Positions 63,901 through 64,000 of a stretch of DNA of 64,000 bases are shown here, in pieces (the stretch's first letter is position 1; each line of letters begins with the position of its first letter). Origin of the DNA: Bacteroidales bacterium (GTDB taxonomy: Bacteria; Bacteroidota; Bacteroidia; Bacteroidales; F082); contig JAGYLH010000002.1 in NCBI GenBank assembly GCA_018400955.1, forward strand, positions 46,520 to 110,519, read 5' to 3'. The notes below the pieces were generated by a model. It did not search any database and was not told where the DNA came from. It saw only the letters and a program-made list of their open reading frames with translations. The position numbers and the translations under genes were made by a program.

Positions 63901-64000
63901 CGCCATAAGAATTGGCATATTTCAACGCACCAATTTCCCAGTCGCGCATATCAATAATTCCATCATTATTGATATCCAGGTGGTTGGTGTATTGCCCATC
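60956..64000 (-). CDS. large secreted multi-domain protein with C-terminal T9SS tail (5' truncated by window)
   Basis: The frame stays open past the tracked Met (63949) to the window edge and encodes LDINNDGIIDMRDWEIGALKYA, a calcium-binding, dockerin-like or EF-hand loop. The real start is therefore outside. Within the window are a beta-rich region (about residues 60-300 of the tracked ORF), Ig/CARDB-like repeats with two parallel GLMASLSSEDPYLQID and DVKTFLSTEDPFVTIN modules (about 495-690), a Rossmann-like segment reading PFLLFNKAKNDSSVSAF and LVDFLDRGGRLYMEG, and a C-terminal sorting domain (about 915-997) with VPNPFSTAVN and LPAGVYMAQF. The order is common in T9SS-secreted peptidases such as C25, M6 and S8 types. 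No catalytic domain is visible here, so no enzyme is named. Confidence 0.75.
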   Translation of the reverse strand, partial: DGQYTNHLDINNDGIIDMRDWEIGALKYANSYGDDWANEGFAYLMYKTLAEDVYDGGIWNHMVHVIDVHENYEPQLTIKLELKHNSREQIRIVAGVSGDTINNLPQHRLHFPAFNFQGGPNYMQGYNTDEAFKTIEIGLDISPLLSYIEPGQLADFYLEVYENDPLNIGSGKIVRYALNDYTGQDVLEIAHHQQDVMLKHNDLTSLTIRHQLDFDKVEITTDEIPLFDAGFQVEATGGSQPYRWDLITPYHQQFIEADFPNVDQQQIELEGPNFKYGRQQIEFDFPFYGDSYNELFVHKDGYLLFSPDIFPWPYYKDSYLLFKAMRNISAFLFKPIKYYEGRSADEGIWYAGDETQAAFRWKQPMLYGDETIGYAEFALVLYPDGNIEFHYKDIDEDEPIVWYGGVSAGNDVDYQLISGSNTALKPIHASYRFVPEPVPDGISISEEGFLSGISATPDRINNLTVRVKDDLYSKHQKVLQLADKLRFDYTMTESSGRPLHSGSQVQMDLQIHNISTESVEGLMASLSSEDPYLQIDNGEVYVGHLGANASVSLPAFSFTVSNECPDQHNLLIDLQFDFEGGSKTGLVSEPVMASQMIFSKWMVDDADNYQLDQGETAPLMIQLRNQGSIVALDVKTFLSTEDPFVTINQMDTISLSDIMPGQTGEAFFEVSVAAECPIEHQVVFVLSFTDDSHKIQQHQFSVRVGQYPFLLFNKAKNDSSVSAFRTVLDSLNLEYVQLDTLPEEMDIYRAAIVCLGTYYSNTSLSPSEGNILVDFLDRGGRLYMEGTQTWHLDEPTPVHGKFRISKQTVSPPQEFSSLKALEDGFAEGLNFEFVGGYPLLFWKLVPLQTAIPIMHVDEGVEDYTMIAYSGGLYKTVGSLFEFGSFGSETDFELRKEFMLRLLRFFDMEHLLYIDVPEHIKDAHFMQASAVPNPFSTAVNLSAKWPNQELVHLRIMNQLGELCWQSVAQLPNADGHIEYLWNGQNKQGKNLPAGVYMAQFVSHSETVTIRLVKQN

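Noticed and set aside
1-64000. CRISPR array, prophage, insertion sequence or integron
   Set aside because: No regularly spaced repeats, transposase, integrase, or terminal-repeat signatures were found by reading; gene content is chromosomal and compositionally even.

Overview
The window looks like one contiguous piece of a Bacteroidota chromosome, probably class Bacteroidia. The evidence is internal. At least a dozen genes carry the Bacteroidota -7 promoter element TAnnTTTG. Three genes end in type IX secretion (T9SS) sorting tails or sit in that context. There are GldI-like FKBP lipoproteins, DUF3078 and DUF5063 proteins, an FeoA-FeoB fusion, a split transketolase, a short MoaA, and a tmRNA whose tag ends in NNYALAA. 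Base composition and codon use look even. I see no transposase, integrase, prophage block or CRISPR array.

Layout. (1) 1-17.5 kb, plus strand: an exopolysaccharide (EPS) or O-antigen type cluster. It runs from a chain-length/co-polymerase protein (cut by the window edge, with a LysM domain in its periplasmic part) through a Wzx-like flippase and a Wzy/ligase-like membrane protein. Then come two tandem copies of a two-gene glycosyltransferase (GT) module, two GT4-like glycosyltransferases, a hexapeptide acyltransferase, an FkbM methyltransferase, a membrane GT2, a secreted beta-helix protein with a T9SS tail, and a zinc-ribbon methyltransferase. A hybrid histidine kinase (17.5-20 kb) follows one base after the methyltransferase, and an orphan receiver follows that. 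(2) 20.6-24.4 kb, minus strand: nrnA and three consecutive FKBP-type prolyl isomerase lipoproteins in one tight operon. (3) 24.6-25.6 kb: ndk and an XRE regulator end to end, then an 857-bp AT-rich gap with a recurring ACATnnGTAAC-like motif. (4) 26.4-32.5 kb: a DUF3078 outer-membrane protein and sugar-nucleotide genes (ugd, uxs, rfbD, and a phosphoglucomutase whose 3' half is full of frameshifts). (5) 32.5-43.1 kb: Gre-like protein, DUF5063, feoAB, a receiver/HPt pair, TPR lipoprotein, recA, bcp, nth, a small unknown gene, moaA and moeA. (6) 43.2-47.7 kb: ppk1, sixA, ppk2 and moaC. (7) 47.8-58.5 kb: a TPR protein, a second hybrid kinase, a FadL-like porin, aroK with the two transketolase halves, a beta-barrel protein and an alpha/beta hydrolase. 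(8) 58.5-64 kb: tmRNA, tRNA-Arg(CCG), two T9SS-sorted proteins (the last cut by the window end) and a small charge-segregated protein.

How they fit together. The EPS genes can build, flip and polymerise a repeat unit. ugd, uxs, rfbD and pgm can supply UDP-glucuronate, UDP-xylose, a rhamnose step and glucose-1-phosphate. The kinase at the end of the EPS cluster and the orphan receiver/HPt genes lack a DNA-binding output, so they may form a phosphorelay. sixA-ppk1 and ppk2 form a polyphosphate locus with a perfect 18-bp palindrome next to the sixA promoter.

Limits. All family calls come from reading motifs by eye; no database search was run. Gene starts were moved from the ORF track where a better ATG, promoter position or signal peptide supported it.
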